The notes below the pieces were generated by a model. It made no database searches. It had not been told where the DNA came from and saw only the letters and a list, made by a program, of their open reading frames with translations. This document shows, piece after piece, positions 1 to 8,655 of a stretch of 64,000 nucleotides of DNA (within the stretch, counting starts at the first letter, position 1; the number at the start of each line of letters is the position of its first letter). Position numbers and translations under genes: made by a program. The stretch is taken from assembly GCF_001039475.1 (NCBI RefSeq), contig NZ_LELK01000004.1, positions 1,207,676 through 1,271,675 on the forward strand, written 5' to 3'. This DNA comes from Guptibacillus hwajinpoensis. Its GTDB lineage: Bacteria; Bacillota; Bacilli; Bacillales; Guptibacillaceae.

Positions 1-3000
1 TACCGTTACCACTATTGGAAGTGTTGCTGTTACCACTACTATTAGAATTGTTACTGTTGCCTTCATTGTTATTTGTAGAGGTAGATTCCTCAGACTCATC
101 CGCTTCATTGGAGTCATTGGAACTGTTGTTATTCTCCTCATTAGTAGAGGCGCCATCTCCATTTGCATTTCCATTTCCTTCATCTTCAGGCTCTGGTTCA
201 TGATCAGGATCGGGCTTGTTTTCAGGTTCTTTAGGTTTTGGTTCTTTCTTTTCAGGCTCGTTTGACCAATCGCCACTTATAACTTTAGCGGATGGTCCAG
301 ATTCGTTTCCTGCTACGTCAACTGCTGTAACGTAGAAAGCATAAGCACCAGAGGGAATGCTAAATGAACTTCCATCTGAAGACTTGATACTACCTAGCTT
401 TGTAAAAGAATTGCTACCATTCGATGCACGGTAGATTCGATAACCTACTATATCGCTTTCGCCTGAAGCACTCCAGTTTAATGTGGAGCCACTAATAGAA
501 ACGCCTCCAACAGCACCAGGATTCTTGCCATTTTCTTTAGCAGTTGTCCCTTCTGAGACAATGTTAAGGTTACTAAATTCAGATGGTAATAATTGTGCAA
601 GATCAACTCCAGAGAAGTAATCTTCTTTAATCATAACACCACTTGATACAAACTCCTGTGGAGTAGTTGAAAGTGCTTGATAGGTATTACCATTCATCAC
701 GACGTAACGTCCTTCAGTGAGGCTGTCATCAACTTCAGTGGGAACATACTTCGCATTAAATAGATCCGTTTGAACGAGGCCGGCTTTTTGACATAAATCA
801 GAAGCTAGCTTGCCTGAAATACCACAGAATGATCTGCGTACAATTCCAGTTGGCATCTTAAACGATTCCTTTGGATCGACTATTTCTGGTTTTGCGTCGT
901 ATGCTGCATTTGCAAAGAGTGCCCATAAGTTTTTATTCCGTTTAGAATAAAGGTTTGGATCCATTGGTAATTCAAGATCGTACCCTGTCCAAACACCAAG
1001 TGAGACGTTTGGATTAACGGCAACAAACCAGGCATCTTTGTAGTTTTGTCCAGTTCCTGTTTTACCTGCCCAATCGGAAGCAAACTTCAACTTACCAGGA
1101 ATATCTTGAGCGGTACCTTGACTGATTACATCGCGCATCATGTCAATCGTAAGATAAGCTGTTTGAGGACTGAAAACCTCAACAGGTTCAGGTTTTTGTT
1201 CGAAAATCGTATTTCCATCACTGTCCACTATTTTATCGATCATATAAGCATCGACGAATTTCCCGCCGTTTGCGAAAGTGCCAAACGCATTTGTGTTCTC
1301 TTCTACGCTAACTCCACGATCTAGAGAACCGATGGAAGTGGAAGCATTTGAACGATCAGGCTGAGTTAACGTATTAAAACCCATTTTCACTAAATAATTT
1401 GTAGCTTGATAAGGATCCATCTTTGAATAAATCCTAGTAGCTGGAACGTTATAGGACTGTTGTAATGCTTTACGAGCAGTTACTAATCCGTGGAAATTCT
1501 TTCCGTAATTGTCAGGCAGCCATAAATCGTCAGAAGGAAGGTCCGGTATAATATAACCTGGTTGAACTTTCCCCATCTCCATAGCTGGAGCATAGTCTAG
1601 TATCGGCTTCATTGTCGAACCGTTAGAGCGATAAGCTCCAGTAGCATGATTCAACTGTTCGGTACTGAAGTCACGGCCACCAATGAAAGATAGGATTTTT
1701 CCGGATTTGTTTTCAATTAGAATACTTCCAACTTCCATTGGAAGCTCTTTGTTAACGAGTTCGCCAGTTTTAGGATCTTGAACAGAAACTGTTTTAGTTC
1801 CCTGAAAATAGTTAGGATTATCGAGTACTTCATCTTTTGCTTGATTCATACCTTCATACATATCTTTGTCAATTGTAGTATGAATTTTATAACCGTTTTT
1901 TCTAAGTGCAATTTCTGCGTTACTCATAAATTCGAGAAAGACCTCTGAATCTTCTTGAATTCCTTTCCATTTTAGTTCTTTTTGTTTCGCAACTTCTGTA
2001 GCTGATTTTCCATAAATGTTAGCTTCGTAAGTAATTTGATTGTAGTTATCTAAACTTTTACCAAGTTTTTCTCCATCATATCCTTCTTCATCTGCAATCT
2101 GCTCGGCAAGAACTCGCTTCGCACGATCTTCAATCTCAAATGTAAGGTAAGGGTATTCTTCTACTGGTGAAGGCGATGACTCAGTTAGATTTTTCTCAAT
2201 ATCATACTCAAGTGCTTTGTTGTATTCTGCTTCCGTAATCGTTTCTTCTTGATACATACGATAAAGAACAAACTCCATTCGTTCGATTCCTGCAGAAAGA
2301 TCTTCTTTAACTCCCCCAGAGTTTGTGAACGGGGTGTATGTATAAGGATTTTTGGGAATACCAGCAATAAAAGCAGCTTGCGGTAAGTTTAATTCACTTG
2401 CATCAACTCCGAAGATTCCCCGTGATGCAGCTTGAACACCTGCAATATTGTTCCCTGATGCATTTCGTCCATAAGGTACAATGTTGAGGTATGCTTCTAG
2501 AATTTCATCTTTATTAAAGAAGTTCTCGAGACGGAGAGCTAGCAGCATTTCCTTAGCTTTTCGTTCGAATGACACTTCTCTCGTTAGAATTTGGTTTTTC
2601 ACTAACTGTTGAGTGAGTGTACTACCACCACTACGATCATCTGAATTAGTGACCTCTTGAAGAACAGCTCGTCCGATCGCTTTCGGAACGATGCCGTCAT
2701 GATCATAAAAATATTCATCCTCTGTAGAAATAACTGCTTTTTGAAGAAGAGGTGAAATATCTTTTAACTCAACTTCTTTTCGTTCAATATCTGACCTGAA
2801 GTTTCCAAGAAAGACGTCTCCAGCGAAGTAGACTTCACTCGTTTCTTCGTAGTTGTAGACATCTTTTTTCATTTCATCATAAGAACGAATTGGTTCATCT
2901 TTCACAAGAGATGCGAAATATCCCGCACCAACACCGCCGGCAAAAAAGGTGCCCATTAGACCAAGTACAAGAAAAATTAACAAAAGATTCCAGATCACTT

Positions 3001-3098
3001 TATAAGCAATTCTCGAGCCGGTCAAAACGTTGTATTCTTGTAATCTATCAATGAACGCGTTCCACTTCTGCCTGACAGTAGAAAAAAGCTCTCGCATT
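1..3098 (-). CDS. Class A penicillin-binding protein (bifunctional transglycosylase/transpeptidase) with FN3 domain, 3' end outside window
   Basis: Builds peptidoglycan at the outer face of the membrane. It polymerises lipid II glycan strands and cross-links stem peptides. The frame is open from the ATG at 3098 to the left edge (over 1030 codons), so the C-terminus is missing. Visible parts are an N-terminal membrane segment (about residues 34-57), a GT51 transglycosylase with the GGSTLTQQL motif near 155, a transpeptidase with SxxK (STMK, serine about 492), SYN near 547 and KTGTG near 678, then a fibronectin type III domain at about 852-942. A tail rich in Glu/Pro/Lys and then Ser/Asn/Gly follows. 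The RBS TGAGGGG precedes the ATG. A PBP beside tyrS is common in Bacillaceae. The family is certain; which B. subtilis paralogue it matches is not. Confidence 0.93.
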
Positions 3099-3185
3099 CT
3101 TATACCCCCTCAAATTAATCCTGTTTATTATAGCATATGTCGTCGAGATTTGTATAAACTGGTAAGGAACGATAGTAGGTTAAAA

Positions 3186-3215
3186 TTGACACATTTTCTC
3201 CTTTGTGATAATAAT
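3186..3215 (+). promoter_or_regulatory. Sigma-A promoter of the tyrS T-box transcript
   Basis: A perfect -35 TTGACA (3186-3191) is followed 18 bases later by AATAAT (3210-3215); an overlapping GATAAT at 3207-3212 would give a 15-base spacer. Transcription would start near 3221 and produce the T-box leader. The position suits tyrS, and no competing promoter is seen closer to the gene. Confidence 0.65.
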
Positions 3216-3224
3216 TTAACTAGT

Positions 3225-3479
3225 GATTTTTAAGAACGAAATGCATTGATTGGACGAAGTAACGTTTTTCTCCCTTTTTCAGAGAGCTGGTGGTAGGTGT
3301 GAATCAGCATAAAGGAAAATGTGAATTACCTCCATGAGCATCTAATGGGAAAGACTTAACGTCTGTGTAGCATTAGACGGTTCAGGCCGTTAATCTGACT
3401 GAGTGGGAGAAAGATTGCTTTCTTCAACAAGGGTGGTACCGCGATCAAACTCGTCCCTTTTACCTGGGGCGGGTTTTTT
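3225..3479 (+). ncRNA. Tyrosine T-box riboswitch leader of tyrS
   Basis: This untranslated leader senses uncharged tRNA-Tyr. The hallmark T-box sequence AAGGGTGGTACCGCG lies at 3429-3443 and contains the bulge that pairs with the tRNA acceptor end. A specifier-loop candidate GTGAATTACC at 3321-3330 carries TAC (3327-3329), a tyrosine codon, which agrees with the downstream gene. The AGAGAGCTGGTGG-type sequence around 3281-3296 is typical of stem I. When tRNA-Tyr is uncharged, the antiterminator that includes the T-box should displace the terminator at 3447-3479. T-box control of tyrS is established in Bacillus; the folding here is read by eye. Confidence 0.93.
3447..3479 (+). terminator. T-box attenuator terminator
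   Basis: The stem AAACTCGTCCC (3447-3457) pairs with GGGGCGGGTTT (3466-3476), including G-U pairs, and is followed by a T run. Its left side lies just downstream of the T-box, as expected for a terminator that competes with the antiterminator. Confidence 0.85.
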
Positions 3480-3546
3480 ATATGCTTTTTTGGTCAACGT
3501 TCGCCATATGACTATCATTAAACTCATAACAAAAGGAGTCGAAAAC

Positions 3547-4812
3547 ATGCACATTTTGGATGAATTAGAAGCAAGAGGCCTTTTGAATCAAGTAACAGAT
3601 AGAGAAGGTCTAGAAAAGGAATTAACAGAGAACAGAATTGCTCTTTATTCTGGTTTTGATCCGACAGCAGATAGTCTGCATATCGGTCATCTTTTGCCAG
3701 TTCTAGCTCTTCGTAGATTTCAGCTCGCTGGACACACACCGATTGCGCTTGTAGGCGGAGCCACTGGGTTAATTGGAGATCCAAGTGGACGCTCAGACGA
3801 ACGTACATTAAATTCAGAAGATATCGTAAAGGAATGGACGAATAAGTTACAGGGACAGCTTGCTCGCTTTCTGGACTTTGGTGATCAAGCAAATTCAGCT
3901 AAAGCTGTAAACAACTTCGACTGGATCGGAGAGTTAAACGTTATTCCATTCCTTCGTGATGTTGGTAAGAATTTCGGTTTGAATTATATGCTTGCAAAAG
4001 ATTCAGTTACTTCACGTCTTGAAGCGGGTATCTCCTTTACTGAATTCACGTATATGATTCTGCAATCATATGACTTCCTTCAACTTTACCGTCAAGAGAA
4101 TTGTCGCCTTCAAATTGGTGGTAGTGATCAATGGGGCAATATTACTGCTGGTCTTGAATTAATTCGTAAAGAAGAAGGTACTGACGAATCCACAAAAGCA
4201 TTTGGTGCAACATTCCCACTCGTAACGAAGAGTGATGGGTCCAAATTTGGTAAATCTGAAGGTGGCGCAATTTGGTTAGACGCTGATAAAACGTCTCCTT
4301 ATGAATTCTATCAATTCTGGATCAATGCCGATGATCGTGATGTAGTGAAATTCCTTAATTACTTTACTTTCTTAACAATTGAAGAAATTAAAGACATTGA
4401 GTCTAAGCACGAGGAAGCCCCAGAGAAAAGAGAAGCTCATCGTAAGTTAGCAGAAGAAGTTACAAAGCTCGTTCATGGGGAAGAGAAGCTTCAACAGGCA
4501 ATAAATATCTCTGAAGCGCTCTTTAGCGGAGATATTAAGCAGTTAACTGCCGAAGAAATCAAATTAGGCTTTAAAGATGTTCCTTCTTATCATGTAGAAG
4601 ATCATGAAAAAGGGTTGATAGATCTTCTAGTTGAAGCGGGCATTTCACCTTCCAAGCGTCAGGCAAGGGAAGATATTAAAAACGGAGCTGTTTACATTAA
4701 CGGCGAACGCTGTCAGGAAATGGATAAAGTCATTTCAGAAACTGACCAAATCGAGAATCAATATGTCATTATTAGAAGAGGTAAGAAGAAATACTTCCTT
4801 CTTACTTATTAA
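3547..4812 (+). CDS. tyrS: Tyrosyl-tRNA synthetase
   Basis: Class I aminoacyl-tRNA synthetase that charges tRNA-Tyr with tyrosine in the cytoplasm. The 421-residue protein has the HIGH signature (residues 45-48, LHIGHLLP), the tyrosine-site context GGSDQWGN, the KMSKS-equivalent KFGKS at 233-237, and a C-terminal S4-like RNA-binding domain. Length matches Bacillus TyrRS. The frame extends upstream into the T-box, but the ATG at 3547 follows the RBS AAAGGAG with proper spacing and begins MHILDELEARG, so the upstream part is not translated. Expression is expected to be controlled by the T-box leader, and a strong terminator follows. Confidence 0.97.
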   Translation: MHILDELEARGLLNQVTDREGLEKELTENRIALYSGFDPTADSLHIGHLLPVLALRRFQLAGHTPIALVGGATGLIGDPSGRSDERTLNSEDIVKEWTNKLQGQLARFLDFGDQANSAKAVNNFDWIGELNVIPFLRDVGKNFGLNYMLAKDSVTSRLEAGISFTEFTYMILQSYDFLQLYRQENCRLQIGGSDQWGNITAGLELIRKEEGTDESTKAFGATFPLVTKSDGSKFGKSEGGAIWLDADKTSPYEFYQFWINADDRDVVKFLNYFTFLTIEEIKDIESKHEEAPEKREAHRKLAEEVTKLVHGEEKLQQAINISEALFSGDIKQLTAEEIKLGFKDVPSYHVEDHEKGLIDLLVEAGISPSKRQAREDIKNGAVYINGERCQEMDKVISETDQIENQYVIIRRGKKKYFLLTY

Positions 4813-4821
4813 TCGATAGTA

Positions 4822-4857
4822 AAGGTGCACTCCTAGATAAAGGAGTGCACCTTTTTT
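4822..4857 (+). terminator. Rho-independent terminator after tyrS
   Basis: A 13-bp perfect stem AAGGTGCACTCCT (4822-4834) / AGGAGTGCACCTT (4841-4853) with a short loop, followed by six T. Confidence 0.92.
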
Positions 4858-4878
4858 GGTTATAAAGATTTATTAACA

Positions 4879-5100
4879 AGGCTCTTCTCATAGACATTGT
4901 TGCTATAGCTGGTCAATTTCCGCTCCAGAATGCTCGCTTTCCGCGGGGCGGGCGGTGAGCCTCCTCGTCGCTAACGCTCCTGCGGGGTCTCACCTGTCCC
5001 GCTAGTCCCGCAGGAGTCGAGCATTCTTCCGCTCCAATTAGCGTAATCAGGTTCTTTTAAGAAAATCCTTTCATAACAACAATCTTTTAGAAAAGAGCCT
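4879..5100 (-). repeat. MITE-like GC-rich palindromic repeat, copy A
   Basis: An intergenic element of about 220 bp with imperfect terminal inverted repeats: AGGCTCTTCTC at 4879-4889, and the complement of AGGCTCTTTTC ending at 5100. Its GC-rich core (about 4917-5040) contains nested palindromes ATGCTCG/CGAGCAT and CCTGCGGG/CCCGCAGG, and two direct copies of GGAGCGGAA (minus-strand reading) flank the core. Copy B (24204-24440) is closely similar over its full length in the opposite orientation, and copy C (54736-54864) matches over the core. It has no coding capacity. It sits between tyrS and rpsD. Confidence 0.85.
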
Positions 5101-5135
5101 TTAGAAAAGAGCCCTTAACAATTAGTAAGCAATAT

Positions 5136-5165
5136 AAAAACCCCGGAAACCATTCCGGGGTTTTT
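5136..5165 (-). terminator. Terminator of rpsD (bidirectional shape)
   Basis: Stem AAAAACCCCGGA (5136-5147) / TCCGGGGTTTTT (5154-5165). On the minus strand it lies just past the rpsD stop and ends in a T run. Confidence 0.9.
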
Positions 5166-5175
5166 GTGAAACAGC

Positions 5176-5778
5176 TTAACGAGAGTAGTACTCAACGATA
5201 AGAGCTTCAGTGATTTCAGCAGGAAGTTCAGAACGCTCAGGAAGACGAGAGAACGTACCTTCAAGCTTATCTGCATCGAAAGTAAGGTATTCTGGAACGA
5301 AATTGTTTACTTCGATTGCTTCTTTGATGATGTCAAGGTTGTTAGACTTCTCACGAACACTGATCACTTGACCAGTTGCTACACGGTAAGAAGGGATATC
5401 AACGCGTTTGCCATCTACAGTGATGTGGCCGTGGTTAACTAGCTGACGAGCCTGACGGCGAGTACGAGCTAGACCCATACGATAAACAAGGTTATCAAGA
5501 CGAGCTTCAAGAAGGATCATGAAGTTTTCACCGTGAACACCTTTCATTTTACCAGCATCATCGAAAAGACGACGGAATTGACGCTCAGTCATGCCGTACA
5601 TGTGACGAAGCTTTTGCTTCTCTTGAAGCTGAAGTCCATATTCAGAAAGCTTTCTACGCTGGTTAGGTCCGTGTTGACCTGGAGCGTAAGGACGCTTTTC
5701 CAATTCTTTACCTGTTCCACTTAGAGAAATACCAAGACGACGAGAAATCTTCCAACTTGGTCCTGTATATCGAGCCAT
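5176..5778 (-). CDS. rpsD: 30S ribosomal protein S4
   Basis: Primary 16S rRNA-binding protein that nucleates small-subunit assembly; in Bacillus it also represses its own synthesis. The 200-residue product begins [10 protein letters not shown] and contains the N-terminal S4 region ([12 protein letters not shown]) and the S4 RNA-binding domain ([20 protein letters not shown]). The frame extends 28 codons upstream, but the ATG at 5778 has the RBS AAAGGAGG (minus strand) and matches the family N-terminus. The gene is monocistronic, with its own promoter, leader and terminator. Confidence 0.98.
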   Translation of the reverse strand: MARYTGPSWKISRRLGISLSGTGKELEKRPYAPGQHGPNQRRKLSEYGLQLQEKQKLRHMYGMTERQFRRLFDDAGKMKGVHGENFMILLEARLDNLVYRMGLARTRRQARQLVNHGHITVDGKRVDIPSYRVATGQVISVREKSNNLDIIKEAIEVNNFVPEYLTFDADKLEGTFSRLPERSELPAEITEALIVEYYSR

Positions 5779-5963
5779 AATTAGCTCCTCCTTTATACCA
5801 TTTAGATTGGTATAAAATAAAAACAGTGTCGTGATTCCGGTTTGCGCACATTGTGTTTTCACACGCCTTCACCTCGACAGCCGGAGGGTACGCGGCGTAC
5901 CTATTTAAAGGAACACAATGAAATCGCAGCCCGTCACGCTGCTGCCCATTCTTATTTTACACA
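5779..5963 (-). ncRNA. rpsD autoregulatory leader (S4-binding mRNA leader)
   Basis: The roughly 185-base 5' leader of rpsD is GC-rich and structured. It contains GGTACGCCGCGTACC (minus strand, complement at about 5886-5900), then CCTCCGGCTG and GTGTGAAAACACA hairpin segments. Bacillus rpsD is known to be repressed by S4 binding to its leader. The location, length and inverted repeats fit such an element; the exact pseudoknot was not modelled. Confidence 0.65.
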
Positions 5964-5969
5964 AATGCA

Positions 5970-5998
5970 ATTGTAACTCTTTCACGTTACTCTGTCAA
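5970..5998 (-). promoter_or_regulatory. Sigma-A promoter of rpsD
   Basis: Reading the minus strand, TTGACA (complement at 5993-5998) is separated by exactly 17 bases from TACAAT (complement at 5970-5975). This near-consensus strong promoter lies directly before the structured rpsD leader. Confidence 0.85.
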
Positions 5999-6085
5999 CT
6001 TGGGTAACTATTTTAACACTACTAGAGTTATGAGACCCAAAATTTTTATTTCTAATTATAAGTGATTACCCCTTCACCTTATTTA

Positions 6086-6099
6086 AGAAAGCGCTTACA
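6086..6099 (+). promoter_or_regulatory. Candidate cre (CcpA) site upstream of methionine gamma-lyase gene
   Basis: AGAAAGCGCTTACA differs from the cre core consensus TGNAANCGNWNNCA only at the first base. It lies about 45 bases before the TTG start of the downstream gene. Regulation by CcpA is inferred from sequence only. Confidence 0.5.
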
Positions 6100-6141
6100 A
6101 TAATAAAGGACAGAGTAAACCGATCATAAGGGGGAAATACT

Positions 6142-7320
6142 TTGACAGACAATCATCGCTTTGAAACAAGAACAATTCACGATGGATATGAAGATAAATC
6201 ACATCATAATAGTTTAGCGGCACCAATATACCAAACATCCACGTTTACTTTTGAAACGGCAGAAGCGGGAGAACGAAGATTCGCAGGCGAGGATCCGGGC
6301 TACATTTATTCAAGACTTGGAAATCCTACTGTTCGGATGCTAGAAGAGCGCATTGCATCTCTTGAAAATGCGGAAGCAGGATTAGCGTTTGGTTCCGGAA
6401 TGGCAGCCGTTTCTGCCGTTCTATTGAATCTAGTTAAATCAGGAGACCATATTCTTTGTTCTGAAGGAGTATATGGCTGTACGTTTGGATTACTTAAAAT
6501 GCTAGAGGGAAAATTTTCTATAGATCATGATTTACTTCCTTTAGATTCAGTGGAACAAATTCGTAGTGCCATTCGCCCTACCACAACTGTGATTTATATT
6601 GAGACGCCAATTAACCCAACGCTAAAGTTGATTGATCTCGAGATGATCGTATCAGTTGCAAAGGAATATGGTATACAAGTTGTCGTCGATAATACGTTTT
6701 CTACTCCATATTTACAAAGACCTCTTGAATTTGGATGTGACATTGTGTTGCATAGTGCAACGAAATACATTGGAGGACATGGAGATGTGGTAGCGGGACT
6801 TGTAGCAGGAAGTAAGGATGCGATGACATCCATTGCAAAAAGCACCCAGAAGGACATTGGAGGAATTCTGTCTCCGTTTGATGCCTGGTTGCTACTACGT
6901 GGGTTAAAAACATTACCATTACGAATGGACAGACATTGTGCGAACGCAAGAAGTATTGTCGAGAACCTTAGCAGTCATCCACGTGTAAAAAAGGTTATGT
7001 ATCCTGGAACTGAAACATCTCCTTCGTACGCTATTGCAAAGAAACAAATGAAGTACCCTGGAGGATTAATAAGCTTTGAATTAGATGGAGGGAAGCAGGA
7101 AGCACAAGAATTTATGAATAAGCTAAAAATGATCAAAATTGCCGTAAGCCTAGGAGATGCTGAGACATTAATTCAACATCCTTCAACAATGACGCATGCT
7201 GTTGTTCCTGAAGGTGAACGAAGAAGAATGGGAATCAGTGATTCTTTAATTCGATTATCAATTGGACTCGAAGCATGGGAAGATATTTGGGAAGACGTTC
7301 TTCAAGCCCTCGAAGCATAG
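6142..7320 (+). CDS. Methionine gamma-lyase / Cys-Met metabolism PLP enzyme
   Basis: A 392-residue PLP-dependent enzyme of the cystathionine gamma-synthase family. The PLP lysine is K208 in HSATKYIGGHGD. A cysteine at 113 in the GVYGCTF motif matches the active-site Cys position typical of methionine gamma-lyases, favouring cleavage of methionine to methanethiol, 2-oxobutyrate and ammonia over cystathionine synthesis. GSGMAAVSA and the N-terminal PIYQTSTF are family features. The start is TTG at 6142 after AGGGGG. A cre-like site lies upstream, a terminator follows, and the next gene (opposite strand) repairs free methionine sulfoxide. Cystathionine gamma-lyase activity remains an alternative. 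Confidence 0.85.
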   Translation: MTDNHRFETRTIHDGYEDKSHHNSLAAPIYQTSTFTFETAEAGERRFAGEDPGYIYSRLGNPTVRMLEERIASLENAEAGLAFGSGMAAVSAVLLNLVKSGDHILCSEGVYGCTFGLLKMLEGKFSIDHDLLPLDSVEQIRSAIRPTTTVIYIETPINPTLKLIDLEMIVSVAKEYGIQVVVDNTFSTPYLQRPLEFGCDIVLHSATKYIGGHGDVVAGLVAGSKDAMTSIAKSTQKDIGGILSPFDAWLLLRGLKTLPLRMDRHCANARSIVENLSSHPRVKKVMYPGTETSPSYAIAKKQMKYPGGLISFELDGGKQEAQEFMNKLKMIKIAVSLGDAETLIQHPSTMTHAVVPEGERRRMGISDSLIRLSIGLEAWEDIWEDVLQALEA

Positions 7321-7321
7321 T

Positions 7322-7364
7322 AAAAACAGTCTTGGCTCCAGATTGGAACCAAGACTGTTTTTTT
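7322..7364 (+). terminator. Terminator after the methionine gamma-lyase gene
   Basis: Stem AAAAACAGTCTTGG with its complement CCAAGACTGTTTTT around a short GC loop, ending in a seven-T run. It lies between convergent genes and could serve both strands. Confidence 0.88.
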
Positions 7365-7367
7365 GTA

Positions 7368-7853
7368 CTATAGGTGATCTTGTAAAGCGGAAGTGAACTT
7401 TTCTAGATACTCTTGATCAATTTCGTCGAATCGTCCTACATTTGGACTATCGATATCTAGCACGCCAAGTAAGTTGTCAGCTTTGTATATTGGTACGACG
7501 ATTTCAGACTGCGAAGCAGCGTCACAAGCAATGTGGCCAGGAAATTCATGTACATTTTCGATTCTCATCGTTTTACCTTCTTTAGATGCTGTCCCACAAA
7601 CGCCTTTTCCATTTTGAATTCGAACGCAAGCTGGAAGTCCCTGGAACGGTCCGAGCACAAGTTGGTCTGTTTCTTCTTCGTAAAGATAGAATCCAACCCA
7701 GTTTACATCAGACAAAAACTGATTTAATAAAGCAGACGCATTTGCCAAATTAGCTAGCTGGTTTTGCTCGCCATCTAACAGCGCTCTTAGTTGTTTAATA
7801 ACCATTTGATAATCTTTTTCTCTTTTTCCTGAATAGGATTCGACTTCAAACAC
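7368..7853 (-). CDS. Free methionine-(R)-sulfoxide reductase, GAF type
   Basis: A single GAF domain of 161 residues (YtsP/fRMsr family). The family reduces free L-methionine-(R)-sulfoxide in the cytoplasm with thioredoxin as electron source. Three conserved cysteines are visible: C76 (LPAC), C86 (GVCGTA) and C110 (HIACDAAS). They correspond to the catalytic and resolving set of the E. coli enzyme. The start is GTG at 7853, preceded by AGGAAGAGGTG. Its nearness to the methionine gamma-lyase gene is suggestive, but the two genes are convergent and not an operon. Confidence 0.9.
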   Translation of the reverse strand: MFEVESYSGKREKDYQMVIKQLRALLDGEQNQLANLANASALLNQFLSDVNWVGFYLYEEETDQLVLGPFQGLPACVRIQNGKGVCGTASKEGKTMRIENVHEFPGHIACDAASQSEIVVPIYKADNLLGVLDIDSPNVGRFDEIDQEYLEKFTSALQDHL

Positions 7854-8001
7854 GTCAATGCACCTCTTCCTTAACTCGAAATTATGCTAATCATATCAAA
7901 TCCTGACGGTTAATACACATATTTTGTCGCACGATTTGTAAAGGAACGGGTTAGAATTTCTCGAATATGTTAATGATCGATCAATTTGGAGGTGGTTACT
8001 A

Positions 8002-8655
8002 GTGAAACAGGAGCGAGATACAGTATCGAAGCGAAGTGTTATACAGGCCGCCATTCAACTTTTTAATACGAAAGGATTCAACGGTACTTCTGTTCGTGAC
8101 ATTGCAGGCAAAGCCGAAGTAAATGTGGCGCTAATTTCTTATTATTTTAATGGAAAAAAAGGACTCGCAGAATATCTTATGACATCTTTTCTTGAAGGAT
8201 ATGTGAAAGAAATTGAAGCGGCCTATCAGCAACTGGACATGAAATCAGCGAAAACATGTCTGATCGATGCTATTCAGCGTGTAATGGAATATCAGCATCA
8301 AAACAGACAGTTGGCTCGTTTTGTACATCGAGAAATCACATTTGATTCTGTCCTAGTTCGTGAGATTATGACAACATACCTTTCAAAGGAGAAGTTCTAT
8401 TTCTCTAAAATATATGAAGTTGGTTTTGCGAGAAAGGAATTTCGACCACAATCAATAGATTATATAATTATGCAAATGAAAGGCATGCTGTCTATGCCGT
8501 TTTTGCATCCCCAATATATACTTGAAGTTCATCATATACAACCGCATGAGCATTACTTTATAGACCGATACACGAAGCAATTAAAGGAATGGATTGAACT
8601 ATATATATGCGATACTGAAAGCTGGGGAGTAAGACCGCTCGTTATGAACGGCTAA
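8002..8655 (+). CDS. refZ: TetR-family regulator RefZ
   Basis: A 217-residue TetR/AcrR-type protein with an N-terminal helix-turn-helix (about residues 10-55, including GTSVRDIAGKA and ISYYFNGKKG). In B. subtilis, RefZ (YttP) binds palindromic motifs near the origin and affects FtsZ-ring placement at the onset of sporulation. The assignment rests on position between ytsP- and hisJ-like genes and near ezrA, and on length. The start is GTG at 8002 after GGAGGTGG. The 3' end overlaps the convergent hisJ by 14 bp. No RefZ-binding motif was found in this window. Confidence 0.8.
   Translation: MKQERDTVSKRSVIQAAIQLFNTKGFNGTSVRDIAGKAEVNVALISYYFNGKKGLAEYLMTSFLEGYVKEIEAAYQQLDMKSAKTCLIDAIQRVMEYQHQNRQLARFVHREITFDSVLVREIMTTYLSKEKFYFSKIYEVGFARKEFRPQSIDYIIMQMKGMLSMPFLHPQYILEVHHIQPHEHYFIDRYTKQLKEWIELYICDTESWGVRPLVMNG

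Noticed and set aside
15-203. 62-codon Leu-rich plus-strand reading frame
   Set aside because: It is the antisense of the Ser/Asn/Glu-rich tail of the PBP gene, whose frame is open across the whole region.
3403-3546. 48-residue N-terminal extension of tyrS
   Set aside because: It lies in the T-box leader and terminator; the ATG at 3547 has the RBS and the family N-terminus.
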